Origin: an uncultured Verrucomicrobia subdivision 3 bacterium
GTDB taxonomy: Bacteria; Verrucomicrobiota; Verrucomicrobiia; Limisphaerales; UBA11358
DNA: 36,323 bases
Direction: 5' to 3'
Assembly (NCBI GenBank): GCA_903878805.1
Contig: CAIRJF010000019.1
Location: forward strand, 1 to 36,323
The position numbers and the translations under genes were made by a program. Of this stretch, positions 1 to 9,017 are shown one piece after another. Within the stretch, counting starts at the first letter, position 1. Every line of letters starts with the position of its first letter. Under the pieces are notes generated by a model. That model was not told where the DNA came from. It worked only from the letters and a program-made list of their open reading frames with translations, and did no database searches.

Positions 1-103
1 CCAGCCGTTCCAGAAATTCGTTGGTCGGTGTGGCAATCATCAGGCTGTCCAGCAATCCCATCTGTGCGTTGGTCGTCGTTTGCATGGTTCTCTGACGCAT
101 CAT
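1..103 (-). CDS. Unidentified protein, 5' end only (runs off left edge)
   Basis: The frame opens at ATG 103 and stays open to the edge, giving 34 codons. The start overlaps the stop of the upstream 54-codon gene in a TGATG arrangement, which is typical of translational coupling. The visible N-terminus begins MMRQRTMQTTTNAQ and continues with an LLDSLMIATPTNEFLERL stretch. I do not recognise the family; too little is present to assign a function. Its reality rests on the coupling and on the good ribosome site of its partner. It lies in the AT-richer left segment that appears foreign to the rest of the window. Confidence 0.45.
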   Translation of the reverse strand, partial: MMRQRTMQTTTNAQMGLLDSLMIATPTNEFLERL

Positions 104-267
104 CAAATCATCCGTTCAAAAACGTTTTGCAGAGGTCTCGTATTATGAAATTGTTGTGCAGCGTATTGATAATCTCCGACCATTTCGTCAAACACACTTA
201 CCAAATCGCTGGGAAGTGAATTTCTTGCAGTTTCATGTTTTTCGCTACGTTTTTTTTCTTCTGACAT
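103..267 (-). CDS. Small unidentified protein, 54 aa
   Basis: ATG 267 is preceded by AAGGAG at 275-280 with a 7-nt spacer, the best ribosome site in this part of the window, so I accept the gene despite its length. The product starts MSEEKKRSEKHETARNSLP, has a charged N-terminus, and then an amphipathic stretch with acidic and aromatic residues (SDLVSVFDEMVGDYQYAAQQF). No signal peptide or membrane helix is visible. Its stop overlaps the start of the next gene. The codon use (AAA, TTT and AAT rich) is more AT-biased than in the genes to the right, consistent with mobile or acquired DNA. The function is unknown. Confidence 0.5.
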   Translation of the reverse strand: MSEEKKRSEKHETARNSLPSDLVSVFDEMVGDYQYAAQQFHNTRPLQNVFERMI

Positions 268-519
268 AACACATCTCCTTCGTGTTCGATATATTACTGC
301 ATCTTAATATCAACGCGAACCAAAAACAACTACCCCTCACTTTCTAGCGATTATCCCACAACCTCCATAGTCCTAGCCGTCCAAGAGGCACAAGCAGCCG
401 CTCGCTTTCAGCGTGGCAGGCCACCGCGCAGCCTGTGCCACTTGTCCTTGCCCATGTGTGTCTGACATTTGACCGTCCGTGTTCCGCCGTGCGCCTTTAG
501 GCTTGCCCCAATCAGGTCT

Positions 520-1392
520 TCAATTTTCGCCATGCGAACTTTGAAGCGTAAGGCATCCGACACCAGAGGCGCCGGCGAGGATTTCCGAGAGGTCAACACG
601 GTTGCCGTTCGCGCGATCTTTGTAAGTCGGCGGAAACAGCGAGACCTCCTGCAGCCAGACCGTGCCGTGATGGTTGAAGAACGTCCCCGGCTTCGTCGCG
701 GAAATGACCAGCCGGTTGTCCTTCGACGGCGTGATGTCGCCGCCGGTTTTCAAAACCGCCTCAAATTTATTCCAACTGCTATTGACGCCATCAATGACCG
801 CCTGCGCAAAAGTTGTTTTGCCGTCCGCGCTCTCCAGCGAAACCGTCAGCGCACCGTTGAAATGTTTTGACTTGGCAAAAAATGATGCGTGATAAGTCGT
901 GTTCGGCTTTACGGGAATTCCCCAATAGCCGCCATTCGCAACGCCTGCCGGAGTTTCCGGTGCCGCGCTGCTCACGTCCACCTTGAGGCTGACGTTGAGT
1001 GCGTCGTTCAACGGCGTGTTCGTGTCGAGAATTATTTTCGCGCCGCCAATGGCGCTCCAGAATTTTGGCCCGATGCCAGCGGGAAATTTGAGCGGATAAT
1101 ATTTTGCCGGATCATAATTTTCCGGCTTGATGGGCTGCTGGATGGCGTCCGCCTTGAACGCGCGGTTGCGGATGAGTTCGCCGTAAAGCCCGCCTTCATA
1201 GGCGTAATTAATTTCCTCGGTCATCAGCCCGTAAAATGTCGGCGGCATTTTGGCCGCGATTTTGTCGGCCTGCACTCGAATGATGACCGGATTTGTTTGC
1301 GCATAAGCCGTTGCGGCAACGGCTAAAATTGCGCAAGCTGAAACAGTTTTTGCCGGGGCGAGGGCGCGTGCCAAGCATTTAATTAGGTTCAT
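520..1392 (-). pseudogene. 3'-truncated alpha-L-arabinofuranosidase (GH51 type)
   Basis: The 290-residue frame has a signal peptide (about residues 1-31, cut after AYA), then the N-terminal beta-sandwich typical of extracellular GH51 arabinofuranosidases (FYGLMTEEINYAYEGGLYGELIRNRAF) and a carbohydrate-binding-like domain (about residues 95-240). It continues to DRANGNRVDLSEILAG, which in intact enzymes leads into the catalytic barrel. Homology stops there, near position 575, and the frame ends 18 codons later. The catalytic domain, with its acid/base and nucleophile glutamates, is absent; intact enzymes are usually over 600 residues. The remnant cannot be a working glycosidase. It was probably cut by insertion or recombination of the left-hand DNA. 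The product would have been secreted to act on arabinose side chains of plant polysaccharides. Confidence 0.75.
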
Positions 1393-1498
1393 AAAGTAAT
1401 TATTAAATTTGCCAACGCAAAAAGTCCATCCCTATTTCCGGCGAGTTGCCGAAAAAGAAAGCTTTGTTCCCGCGTCGCTTCGTAGTTTATTGACCGCC

Positions 1499-2365
1499 GT
1501 GAATCCGCCGCCAGCAACCGTTGTTTCCAAATATCGCGGACGCCTCGCGCCGTCGCCGACCGGCCATCTGCATCTCGGCCACGCGCGGACGTTCTGGATT
1601 GCGCAGCAACGCGCGCAGGCAAACAGCGGCGATTTGATTTTGCGAAATGAAGACCTTGACTCGACCCGCTTCAAAATGGAATTCGTGGACGCGATGCTCG
1701 AAGACTTGCGCTGGTTTGGTTTTGAATGGAGCGAAGGCCCGGACATCGGCGGAAAATTTGCGCCTTACAATCAAAGCGAGCGGATGAGTTTTTACCGAGC
1801 CGCGCTGGAAAAACTGCGCGCCCGAAATTTCATTTATCCCTGCACATGTTCTCGCAAAGATATCCAAGCCGCCACGCGCGCGCCGCACGCGAACGACGAT
1901 GACGAGCCGATTTATCCTGGAACGTGCCGGGAAAAAGGTTTCAACCTGCAACCTGCAACCAAGTTCTCCTGGCGCTTCCGCGTTCCCGATGGCGAGACGA
2001 TTTCTTTTCACGACGAAAATCTTGGCGCGCAAAAATTCATCGCCGGAAAAAACTTCGGCGATTTTGTCGTCTGGCGCGGCGACAATGTCCCGGCCTACCA
2101 GCTCGCGTGTGTCGTGGACGACGCCGCGATGCAAATCACCGAGGTCGTGCGCGGCGCGGATCTGCTCATCAGCACCGCGCGCCAAATTTTGCTATATCGC
2201 GTGCTGGGTTTGACCGTGCCAAAATTTTTCCATTGCGATTTGATGCTGGATGACGAAGGTGAGCGCCTTGCCAAACGTCACGACGCTTTGAGTTTGCGAA
2301 AGTTGCGCGAGCGCGGCGAAACGCCGGAAACATTGCACCAAAATTTTTCCAAAAAATGCTTGTGA
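1499..2365 (+). CDS. gluQ: Glutamyl-Q tRNA(Asp) synthetase
   Basis: This is a paralogue of the catalytic half of glutamyl-tRNA synthetase that attaches glutamate to queuosine in tRNA(Asp). Visible motifs are the class I signature APSPTGHLHLGHART (HIGH-like), an ILRNEDLDSTR stretch, the zinc-type cysteines CTC and YPGTC, and the KMSKS-equivalent GERLAKRHD near the C-terminus. No anticodon-binding domain follows, as expected for GluQ. The frame is open from TTG 1409, but homology begins at KYRGRLAPSPTG, so I choose GTG 1499 (288 aa), close to the family's usual 290-300. The ATP synthase operon starts 90 nt downstream on the same strand, so some co-transcription is possible. Confidence 0.88.
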   Translation: MNPPPATVVSKYRGRLAPSPTGHLHLGHARTFWIAQQRAQANSGDLILRNEDLDSTRFKMEFVDAMLEDLRWFGFEWSEGPDIGGKFAPYNQSERMSFYRAALEKLRARNFIYPCTCSRKDIQAATRAPHANDDDEPIYPGTCREKGFNLQPATKFSWRFRVPDGETISFHDENLGAQKFIAGKNFGDFVVWRGDNVPAYQLACVVDDAAMQITEVVRGADLLISTARQILLYRVLGLTVPKFFHCDLMLDDEGERLAKRHDALSLRKLRERGETPETLHQNFSKKCL

Positions 2366-2455
2366 ATTTTTTCACGATTAGGCAAATTTTGCGTTCACGG
2401 AAACACGATTGGTTTCAACTGCCGCTCAATCTGTGTCGCCCGAAACAATTTAGAA

Positions 2456-3406
2456 TTGAAGCAATTCAGCAAAATCATTTTAGCCGGTGCGTTTCTGCTC
2501 GCGATTTTTGCGGCGAGCGTAAACGCGCAGTCCGCCGCTAGTTCTCCGGCAACGACGGAAACCGTCAAAGCTGCAACCGAAGCCGCTGCGCCGGTGGTTG
2601 CGCCGATTGCGCCCGCATTGTTTCATATCGGGCCGCTGCCGGTTTCCAATTCCATTATCTGCACTTGGATTGTCGCGCTTTTGATTTTGGTCATCGTTCG
2701 AGTCAGCACTTGGAACATCAAGCTGGTTCCGTCGGGAATGCAAAACCTGCTCGAAGTGCTTTGCGAAGCGTGGGAAGAATTGGCTGGCGGCGTGCTGGAA
2801 CCAAAAGTTGTCCGCTGGGTGTTTCCGTTTGCAACAACATTTTTCCTTTTTGCGGTGCTGGCGAACTTTGTGGATTTGATTCCGGGTGTCGGCAGCATCG
2901 GCTACGGCATCCGCGACACGGCGAGTTCGCTGCCGTTCGCCATTCACGAAACGCACACGCCGTTTTTCCGCCCGCCGACCTCCGATGCGAACCTGACTTT
3001 CGCCATGGCTTCCATTTTCTTCGTGATGAGTTTGTATTGGGCGGTGAAATACAACGGTCCGATTGGTTTGATCAAACACATCTTCGCGGTGAAAGTGGAA
3101 ACGACCAAGCTGGCGTTCGTGCCGCTGTTCCTATTGTTCATTTTCATCGGCATCATGGAAACATTTTCCATTTTGTTCATCCGTCCGGTCGCGCTCGCGC
3201 TGCGTCTTTACGGCAACGTGTATGGCGGCGAGACGATGCTGACGATGGCGCTGGCGCAAAAAAATATTTTCTGGTCGGTGCTGCTGTCGTTGCCGGGATA
3301 TTTGTTTGAAACGGCGGTTTGCGTATTGCAGGCGTTCGTGTTTGCGATGTTGACGATTGCGTTCGTCGGCACGCTATGCACGCCGTCGGACGAACACGGC
3401 CATTGA
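2456..3406 (+). CDS. atpB: F-type ATP synthase subunit a
   Basis: This is the membrane stator subunit that forms the proton half-channels beside the c-ring. The key region RPVALALRLYGNVYGGE contains the essential arginine (the equivalent of E. coli Arg210). Several membrane helices are visible, including IICTWIVALLILVIV and FVPLFLLFIFIGIMETF. The start is TTG 2456; no ATG lies upstream in frame. The first 24 residues (FSKIILAGAFLLAIFAASVNAQ) look like a cleavable signal peptide, followed by an Ala/Thr-rich linker before the conserved core. This explains the length of 316 aa, long compared with E. coli's 271. It is the first gene of atpBEFHAGDC. Confidence 0.95.
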   Translation: MKQFSKIILAGAFLLAIFAASVNAQSAASSPATTETVKAATEAAAPVVAPIAPALFHIGPLPVSNSIICTWIVALLILVIVRVSTWNIKLVPSGMQNLLEVLCEAWEELAGGVLEPKVVRWVFPFATTFFLFAVLANFVDLIPGVGSIGYGIRDTASSLPFAIHETHTPFFRPPTSDANLTFAMASIFFVMSLYWAVKYNGPIGLIKHIFAVKVETTKLAFVPLFLLFIFIGIMETFSILFIRPVALALRLYGNVYGGETMLTMALAQKNIFWSVLLSLPGYLFETAVCVLQAFVFAMLTIAFVGTLCTPSDEHGH

Positions 3407-3472
3407 AAAATTAACCATTTGCAGCCGCGTCAAAACGGCTGTGACAACCAAAACCAAAAAGAAAGAAAAGTT

Positions 3473-3682
3473 ATGATGCTCGCAGAAGCTTACGGAAACC
3501 TTCACATCGGTCTCGCCTTCGGTGGCGCGGCCATCGGCATCGGCATTGCGTCGGCTGGCGGCGTCATCGCCATGAGCCGTAATCCCGGACTCGCCGGCAA
3601 AATCCTGACGTTCATGTTCATCGGCATGGCGCTCGCCGAAGGTATGGCGATCCTCGCCTGGATCGTGATTCCGACCAAGTAA
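3473..3682 (+). CDS. atpE: F-type ATP synthase subunit c
   Basis: This 69-residue hairpin of two membrane helices forms the proton-driven rotor ring. Helix 1 holds a glycine-rich run (GGAAIGIGIASAGG), the polar loop is RNPG, and helix 2 carries the ion-binding Glu56 in ALAEGMAIL. The Gln and Glu-Ser/Thr ligands of sodium-binding rings are not seen, so proton coupling is inferred. The frame is open from 3419, but ATG 3473 matches family length and has a purine-rich AAAGAAAGAAAAG upstream. Confidence 0.95.
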   Translation: MMLAEAYGNLHIGLAFGGAAIGIGIASAGGVIAMSRNPGLAGKILTFMFIGMALAEGMAILAWIVIPTK

Positions 3683-3692
3683 TTGAGGCGTT

Positions 3693-4184
3693 ATGCTCGA
3701 AACCCTTGGCGTAAAATGGCCGGAGTTCATCGCGCAGTTGATCAGCTTTTCGCTGGTCTTCCTGCTCCTGAACAAGCTGGCCTTTAAGCGGATTGCGGTC
3801 GTGCTTGCGGAGCGTCGGCAGAAAATCGCCGACAGCCTCGCTGGCGCGGACAAGATCAAGGCGCAACTTGTGCAGACCGAGGCCGACCGCCAGAAAATTC
3901 TGGCCGACGCCGGCGACAAGGCGAACAAGTTGATTGACGACGCGCGTCAGGCCGCCGCGCGCGTGCGCGAAACGGAAACGCAGAAGGCCATCGCCGCTGC
4001 TGAGCAGATTGTCACCAAGGCGCGCGAAGCCGCCGCGCAGGAACGCGCGCAGATGCTCGCGTCATTGAAGCGCGAAGTTGGCCGCCTCGTGGTGCAGACA
4101 ACCTCAACCGTCACTGGAAAAATTCTTTCGGCGGACGACCAAAAACGTCTGGCGGAAGAAACCGAGAAACAATTGTCCGCTTAA
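3693..4184 (+). CDS. atpF: F-type ATP synthase subunit b
   Basis: This is the peripheral stalk subunit, 163 aa. One N-terminal membrane helix (FIAQLISFSLVFLLLNKLAF) is followed by a long, charged, Ala-rich helix with AERRQKIADSLAGADKIKAQL, the expected dimeric coiled coil. It connects subunit a to delta and F1. The start ATG 3693 lies 10 nt after atpE. Only one b-type gene is seen, so the stalk is presumably a homodimer. Confidence 0.93.
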   Translation: MLETLGVKWPEFIAQLISFSLVFLLLNKLAFKRIAVVLAERRQKIADSLAGADKIKAQLVQTEADRQKILADAGDKANKLIDDARQAAARVRETETQKAIAAAEQIVTKAREAAAQERAQMLASLKREVGRLVVQTTSTVTGKILSADDQKRLAEETEKQLSA

Positions 4185-4218
4185 TTCGGATTCAGCATTT
4201 CACGCCGACCAAACCGGA

Positions 4219-4611
4219 ATGAAAATTTCCAAACAAGCACAGCGCGACGCCCGGCAACTGTTTCGGAGTTGCCACGTCAACGGATTGTTGGACGAAAACA
4301 AAGTTCGGCAGACGGTCACGTTGCTGACCACCCAAAAGCCGCGCGGCTACGTCGAGATTTTGTCGCGCTTGCATCGTTTGGTGAAGATGGATCTGGAACA
4401 GCACGCGGCGCGCGTCGAAAGCGCGACGCCGTTGACCGCCGATTTACAGGCGGAAGTGACGGGCGAGATCAAAAAGAAATATGGCGCGGGCGTAAGCATT
4501 TCGTTTGCGCAGAATCCAGCGCTCATCGGCGGATTGCGGATCCAGATCGGCAGCGACCTTTATGACGGCAGTGTGAAAATGCGTTTGCAGAAATTGGAAG
4601 AAAGCTTTTAA
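4219..4611 (+). CDS. atpH: F-type ATP synthase subunit delta, short form
   Basis: Position in the operon and the C-terminal half (ALIGGLRIQIGSDLYDGSVKMRLQKLEESF region) identify the delta subunit, which joins the b stalk to the top of F1. From ATG 4219 the protein is 130 aa, whereas the family usually has about 175-180. The N-terminal six-helix domain that binds subunit alpha is about 50 residues shorter than normal. The frame is open upstream to 4078, but that part reads through the end of atpF in another frame and looks unrelated (RQPQPSLEKFFRR), so it does not supply the missing residues. The rest of the operon is intact, which argues against decay. Confidence 0.85.
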   Translation: MKISKQAQRDARQLFRSCHVNGLLDENKVRQTVTLLTTQKPRGYVEILSRLHRLVKMDLEQHAARVESATPLTADLQAEVTGEIKKKYGAGVSISFAQNPALIGGLRIQIGSDLYDGSVKMRLQKLEESF

Positions 4612-4620
4612 CGAAATTTT

Positions 4621-6153
4621 ATGAGTAACTTGCTACAGGAAATTGAAGCCCAGATCAGCGGCGCGAAAACCGCGACGGCCAAACAGAATGTCGGCACCGT
4701 CCGCGAAATCGGCGACGGCGTGGCGAAGATCGAAGGCCTGACCGACACGATGCTCAACGAAATGTTGGACTTCGGCAACGGCGTTACCGGCCTTGCGCTC
4801 AACTTGGAAGAAACCGAAGTTGGCGCGATCATTCTCGGCGATTACACCAAGATTAAAGAGGGCGATGAAGTCCGCACGACGGGAAAACTTTTGCAAGTGC
4901 CGGTCGGCAAAGGATTGCTTGGCCGCGTGGTCAATACGCTTGGCCAGCCGCTTGATGGCAAAGGTCCGATCAAAAGCGACGTTTCATATCCGGTTGAAAA
5001 AATTGCGCCCGGCATCATCCGCCGTAAATCCGTCAGCCAGCCGGTGCAGACTGGCATCATGGCGATTGACGCGATGGTTCCGATCGGTCGCGGCCAGCGC
5101 GAACTGATCATCGGTGACCGTGGCACGGGCAAGACCACGATTGGCGTGGACGCGATGATCAATCAGGCGCGCATCAACAAGGTCGCTGAAACCGCCGGTG
5201 ATAAAAATTTCCGTCCGATCTACAACATCTACGTCGCCATCGGCCAGAAGCAATCCAGCATTGCGCGCGTCATCGGTATTTTGGAAGAAGCGGGCGCTAT
5301 GCCTTACACGATCATCGTTGTGGCGGCGGCTTCCGATTCCGCGTCGAACCAATATCTCGCGCCGTTCACCGGGGCGGCGATTGGTGAATGGTTCATGGAT
5401 AACGGCATGGATGCGTTGATTATTTATGATGATTTGTCCAAGCACGCCGTTGCGTATCGCCAGGTCGCGCTCATCTTGAAACGTCCGTCGGGTCGCGAAG
5501 CTTATCCGGGTGACGTGTTTTATCTCCACAGCCGTTTGCTCGAACGCAGCGCGCGCGTCTCTGAAAAATATGGCAATGGTTCACTAACCGCATTGCCAAT
5601 CATTGAGACGCAGGCCGGTGACGTTTCCGCTTACATTCCGACGAACGTGATCTCCATCACGGACGGCCAGATTTACTTGGAAACCGATTTGTTTTATCAA
5701 GGCATTCGCCCCGCTGTTTCCGTCGGTCTCTCCGTTTCCCGCGTCGGTTCCGCCGCGCAAATCAAGGCGATGAAACAAGTCGCCGGTCGTATCAAAGGTG
5801 ATCTCGCACAATTCCGCGAACTCGCGGCGTTCGCGCAGTTCGGTTCCGACCTCGATGCGAAAACGCAGGCGTTGCTCGAACGCGGCAAACGCATCGTCGA
5901 ATTATTCAAGCAGAACCAATACAGCCCGATGCCGGTCGAAGTGCAGGTGGTCGTGTTGTGGGCGTCGCAAAATGGTTTCGTGGACGATGTGGCCGTGGAC
6001 AAGATTAAGGATTTTCAAGCCAAGCTCATTGATTTCATCGCCACGCGCAAAGCCGAGTTACTCACGAAAGTGCGCAACGAGAAAGCCATCAGCGACGCGA
6101 TTGCCGCCGAACTGAAAGCGGCCGTGACGGAATTCAAGCAGAGCTACCGCTAA
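4621..6153 (+). CDS. atpA: F-type ATP synthase subunit alpha
   Basis: This 510-residue non-catalytic nucleotide-binding subunit has the family's normal length. The Walker A motif GDRGTGKT is at residues 165-172, preceded by the conserved [21 protein letters not shown] region. The conserved [20 protein letters not shown] segment and the [13 protein letters not shown] signature are present. The start ATG 4621 is 9 nt after atpH. The protein forms the alpha3beta3 head with AtpD. Confidence 0.97.
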   Translation: MSNLLQEIEAQISGAKTATAKQNVGTVREIGDGVAKIEGLTDTMLNEMLDFGNGVTGLALNLEETEVGAIILGDYTKIKEGDEVRTTGKLLQVPVGKGLLGRVVNTLGQPLDGKGPIKSDVSYPVEKIAPGIIRRKSVSQPVQTGIMAIDAMVPIGRGQRELIIGDRGTGKTTIGVDAMINQARINKVAETAGDKNFRPIYNIYVAIGQKQSSIARVIGILEEAGAMPYTIIVVAAASDSASNQYLAPFTGAAIGEWFMDNGMDALIIYDDLSKHAVAYRQVALILKRPSGREAYPGDVFYLHSRLLERSARVSEKYGNGSLTALPIIETQAGDVSAYIPTNVISITDGQIYLETDLFYQGIRPAVSVGLSVSRVGSAAQIKAMKQVAGRIKGDLAQFRELAAFAQFGSDLDAKTQALLERGKRIVELFKQNQYSPMPVEVQVVVLWASQNGFVDDVAVDKIKDFQAKLIDFIATRKAELLTKVRNEKAISDAIAAELKAAVTEFKQSYR

Positions 6154-6159
6154 TTTTTC

Positions 6160-7041
6160 ATGCCCAGCACGCGCGACATACGCCGACGCATCAAGTCGGT
6201 CAAGAACACCGCCCAGATTACGAAGGCGATGCAGATGGTTGCCGCCGCCAAGATGCGCAAGGCGCAGCAGGCCGCGCTGGTCGGGCGTCCGTATGCGGAT
6301 TTGATGAATGCGATTCTGGCCGAAGCCGGTCCGCGCATCGCATCGTTCAAGCATCCGCTGATGGAAATCCGCGATGTGAAAAAGCGCGCGATCATCGTCG
6401 TGAGTTCGGATCGTGGTTTGTGCGGCGGCTTGAACAGTAATCTGTTTCGCGAGGTGGCGAAGCTCGACAAAAACACGACGGTTTATATCACTGCCGGCCG
6501 CAAGGCGTCACAGTTTGTCGCGCGCACGAAACGGCAGTTGGTCGCGGAATTCACTTACAAAGACGCGCCGACGTTTGCCGAGGCGCGGGCGATTTCAAAA
6601 TTTGCGCAGGATCTGTTTTTGAAGAACGAAGCGGATGCCGTGGATATTTTATACACGAAATTCGTTTCGACCCTGGTGCAGCAGCCGAAAACGATTCCGT
6701 TTTTGCCGGTCGGAAAAATTCAGGCCGTCACGGCCGGTGTCAACGCGCCGGAACAGGAATTGCAAAGCGCTGGCGTGCGGACGGATTCATTTGAATTTGA
6801 GCCAGACGAAAAAAGCGTGTTAAGCGAGTTGCTGCCGCACAGTTTGAATTTTCAGATGCACCAGATTTTGCTCGAGGCCAAGGCCAGCGAACAGAGTGCG
6901 CGCATGGTCGCGATGAAAAACGCGACGGACAACGCGAAGCAATTGATCAAAGATTTGACGCTCGAATACAACAAGCTGCGTCAGGCGAACATCACGAAGG
7001 AATTGTTGGAAATCACCACCGCCCAAATGGCGGTGGGCTGA
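6160..7041 (+). CDS. atpG: F-type ATP synthase subunit gamma
   Basis: This 293-residue central rotor shaft has the typical N-terminal helix TRDIRRRIKSVKNTAQITKAMQMVAAAKM, the middle VSSDRGLCGGLNSN region, and a C-terminal helix (RMVAMKNATDNAKQLI ... KLRQANITKELLEI). The two helices form the coiled coil that turns inside the alpha/beta head. It starts 6 nt after atpA. Confidence 0.96.
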   Translation: MPSTRDIRRRIKSVKNTAQITKAMQMVAAAKMRKAQQAALVGRPYADLMNAILAEAGPRIASFKHPLMEIRDVKKRAIIVVSSDRGLCGGLNSNLFREVAKLDKNTTVYITAGRKASQFVARTKRQLVAEFTYKDAPTFAEARAISKFAQDLFLKNEADAVDILYTKFVSTLVQQPKTIPFLPVGKIQAVTAGVNAPEQELQSAGVRTDSFEFEPDEKSVLSELLPHSLNFQMHQILLEAKASEQSARMVAMKNATDNAKQLIKDLTLEYNKLRQANITKELLEITTAQMAVG

Positions 7042-7047
7042 AATTAG

Positions 7048-8505
<1,458 letters not shown>

Positions 8506-8538
8506 TGCGTGAACCGTTGAACCGATTCAAAATTTAAC

Positions 8539-8946
8539 ATGGCCACGATCAAACTCGAAATTGTCACCCCGGAAGCGAAAACGTATTCCGACGACGTGGA
8601 CATGGTCACGCTCACCGGCATCGAGGGCGAAATGGGAATTTTGCCGCAGCACATGCCGCTGATGACACAGCTTGTCGCAGGCGAAATCATCGCGAAGAAA
8701 GGCGCCGAAAATATTTTCCTCGCCGTCGGCGATGGTTTTGTGCAAATCACCGGTGAAAAGATTTCCATCCTGACGGACATGGCGATTCGCGCGGAAAACA
8801 TTGATGCAGCGAAAGCCGAAGAAGCCCGCCAACGTGCCGAAGCGCGCCTTGCGGAAAAATTGGGCGAGGAGGAAACGGCTACGGTTCAGTCGTCACTCTT
8901 GCACGCGTTGACGCAACTCAAGGTGAAACAACGCCGTCATCTTTAA
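8539..8946 (+). CDS. atpC: F-type ATP synthase subunit epsilon
   Basis: This 135-residue subunit has an N-terminal beta-sandwich (KLEIVTPEAKTYSDDVDMVTLTG, then GEMGILPQHMPLMTQL), which is the conserved core, and a C-terminal helical part with the AEEARQRAEARLAEKL run that can inhibit ATP hydrolysis. It is the last gene of the operon, followed at once by a strong terminator. Confidence 0.94.
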   Translation: MATIKLEIVTPEAKTYSDDVDMVTLTGIEGEMGILPQHMPLMTQLVAGEIIAKKGAENIFLAVGDGFVQITGEKISILTDMAIRAENIDAAKAEEARQRAEARLAEKLGEEETATVQSSLLHALTQLKVKQRRHL

Positions 8947-8964
8947 CCAAAAATCTCAAAACAG

Positions 8965-8996
8965 AAACGGCGCGAAGATTTTTCTTCGCGCCGTTT
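8965..8996. terminator. Bidirectional rho-independent terminator (atpC / glgP)
   Basis: A perfect 14-bp stem (8965-8978 with 8983-8996) encloses a TTTT loop. T-rich DNA follows on the plus side (TTTTGTTT) and A-rich DNA precedes it, giving a T-tract on the minus strand. It lies 18 nt after the atpC stop and 21 nt after the glgP stop, so it can serve both convergent units. Confidence 0.88.
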
Positions 8997-9017
8997 TGTT
9001 TAATTCCGCAAAGGTGA

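Noticed and set aside
408-599. 63-codon minus-strand frame at the GH51 junction
   Set aside because: It spans the junction and has no supported start; I treat the readable part as debris of another gene, not as a CDS.
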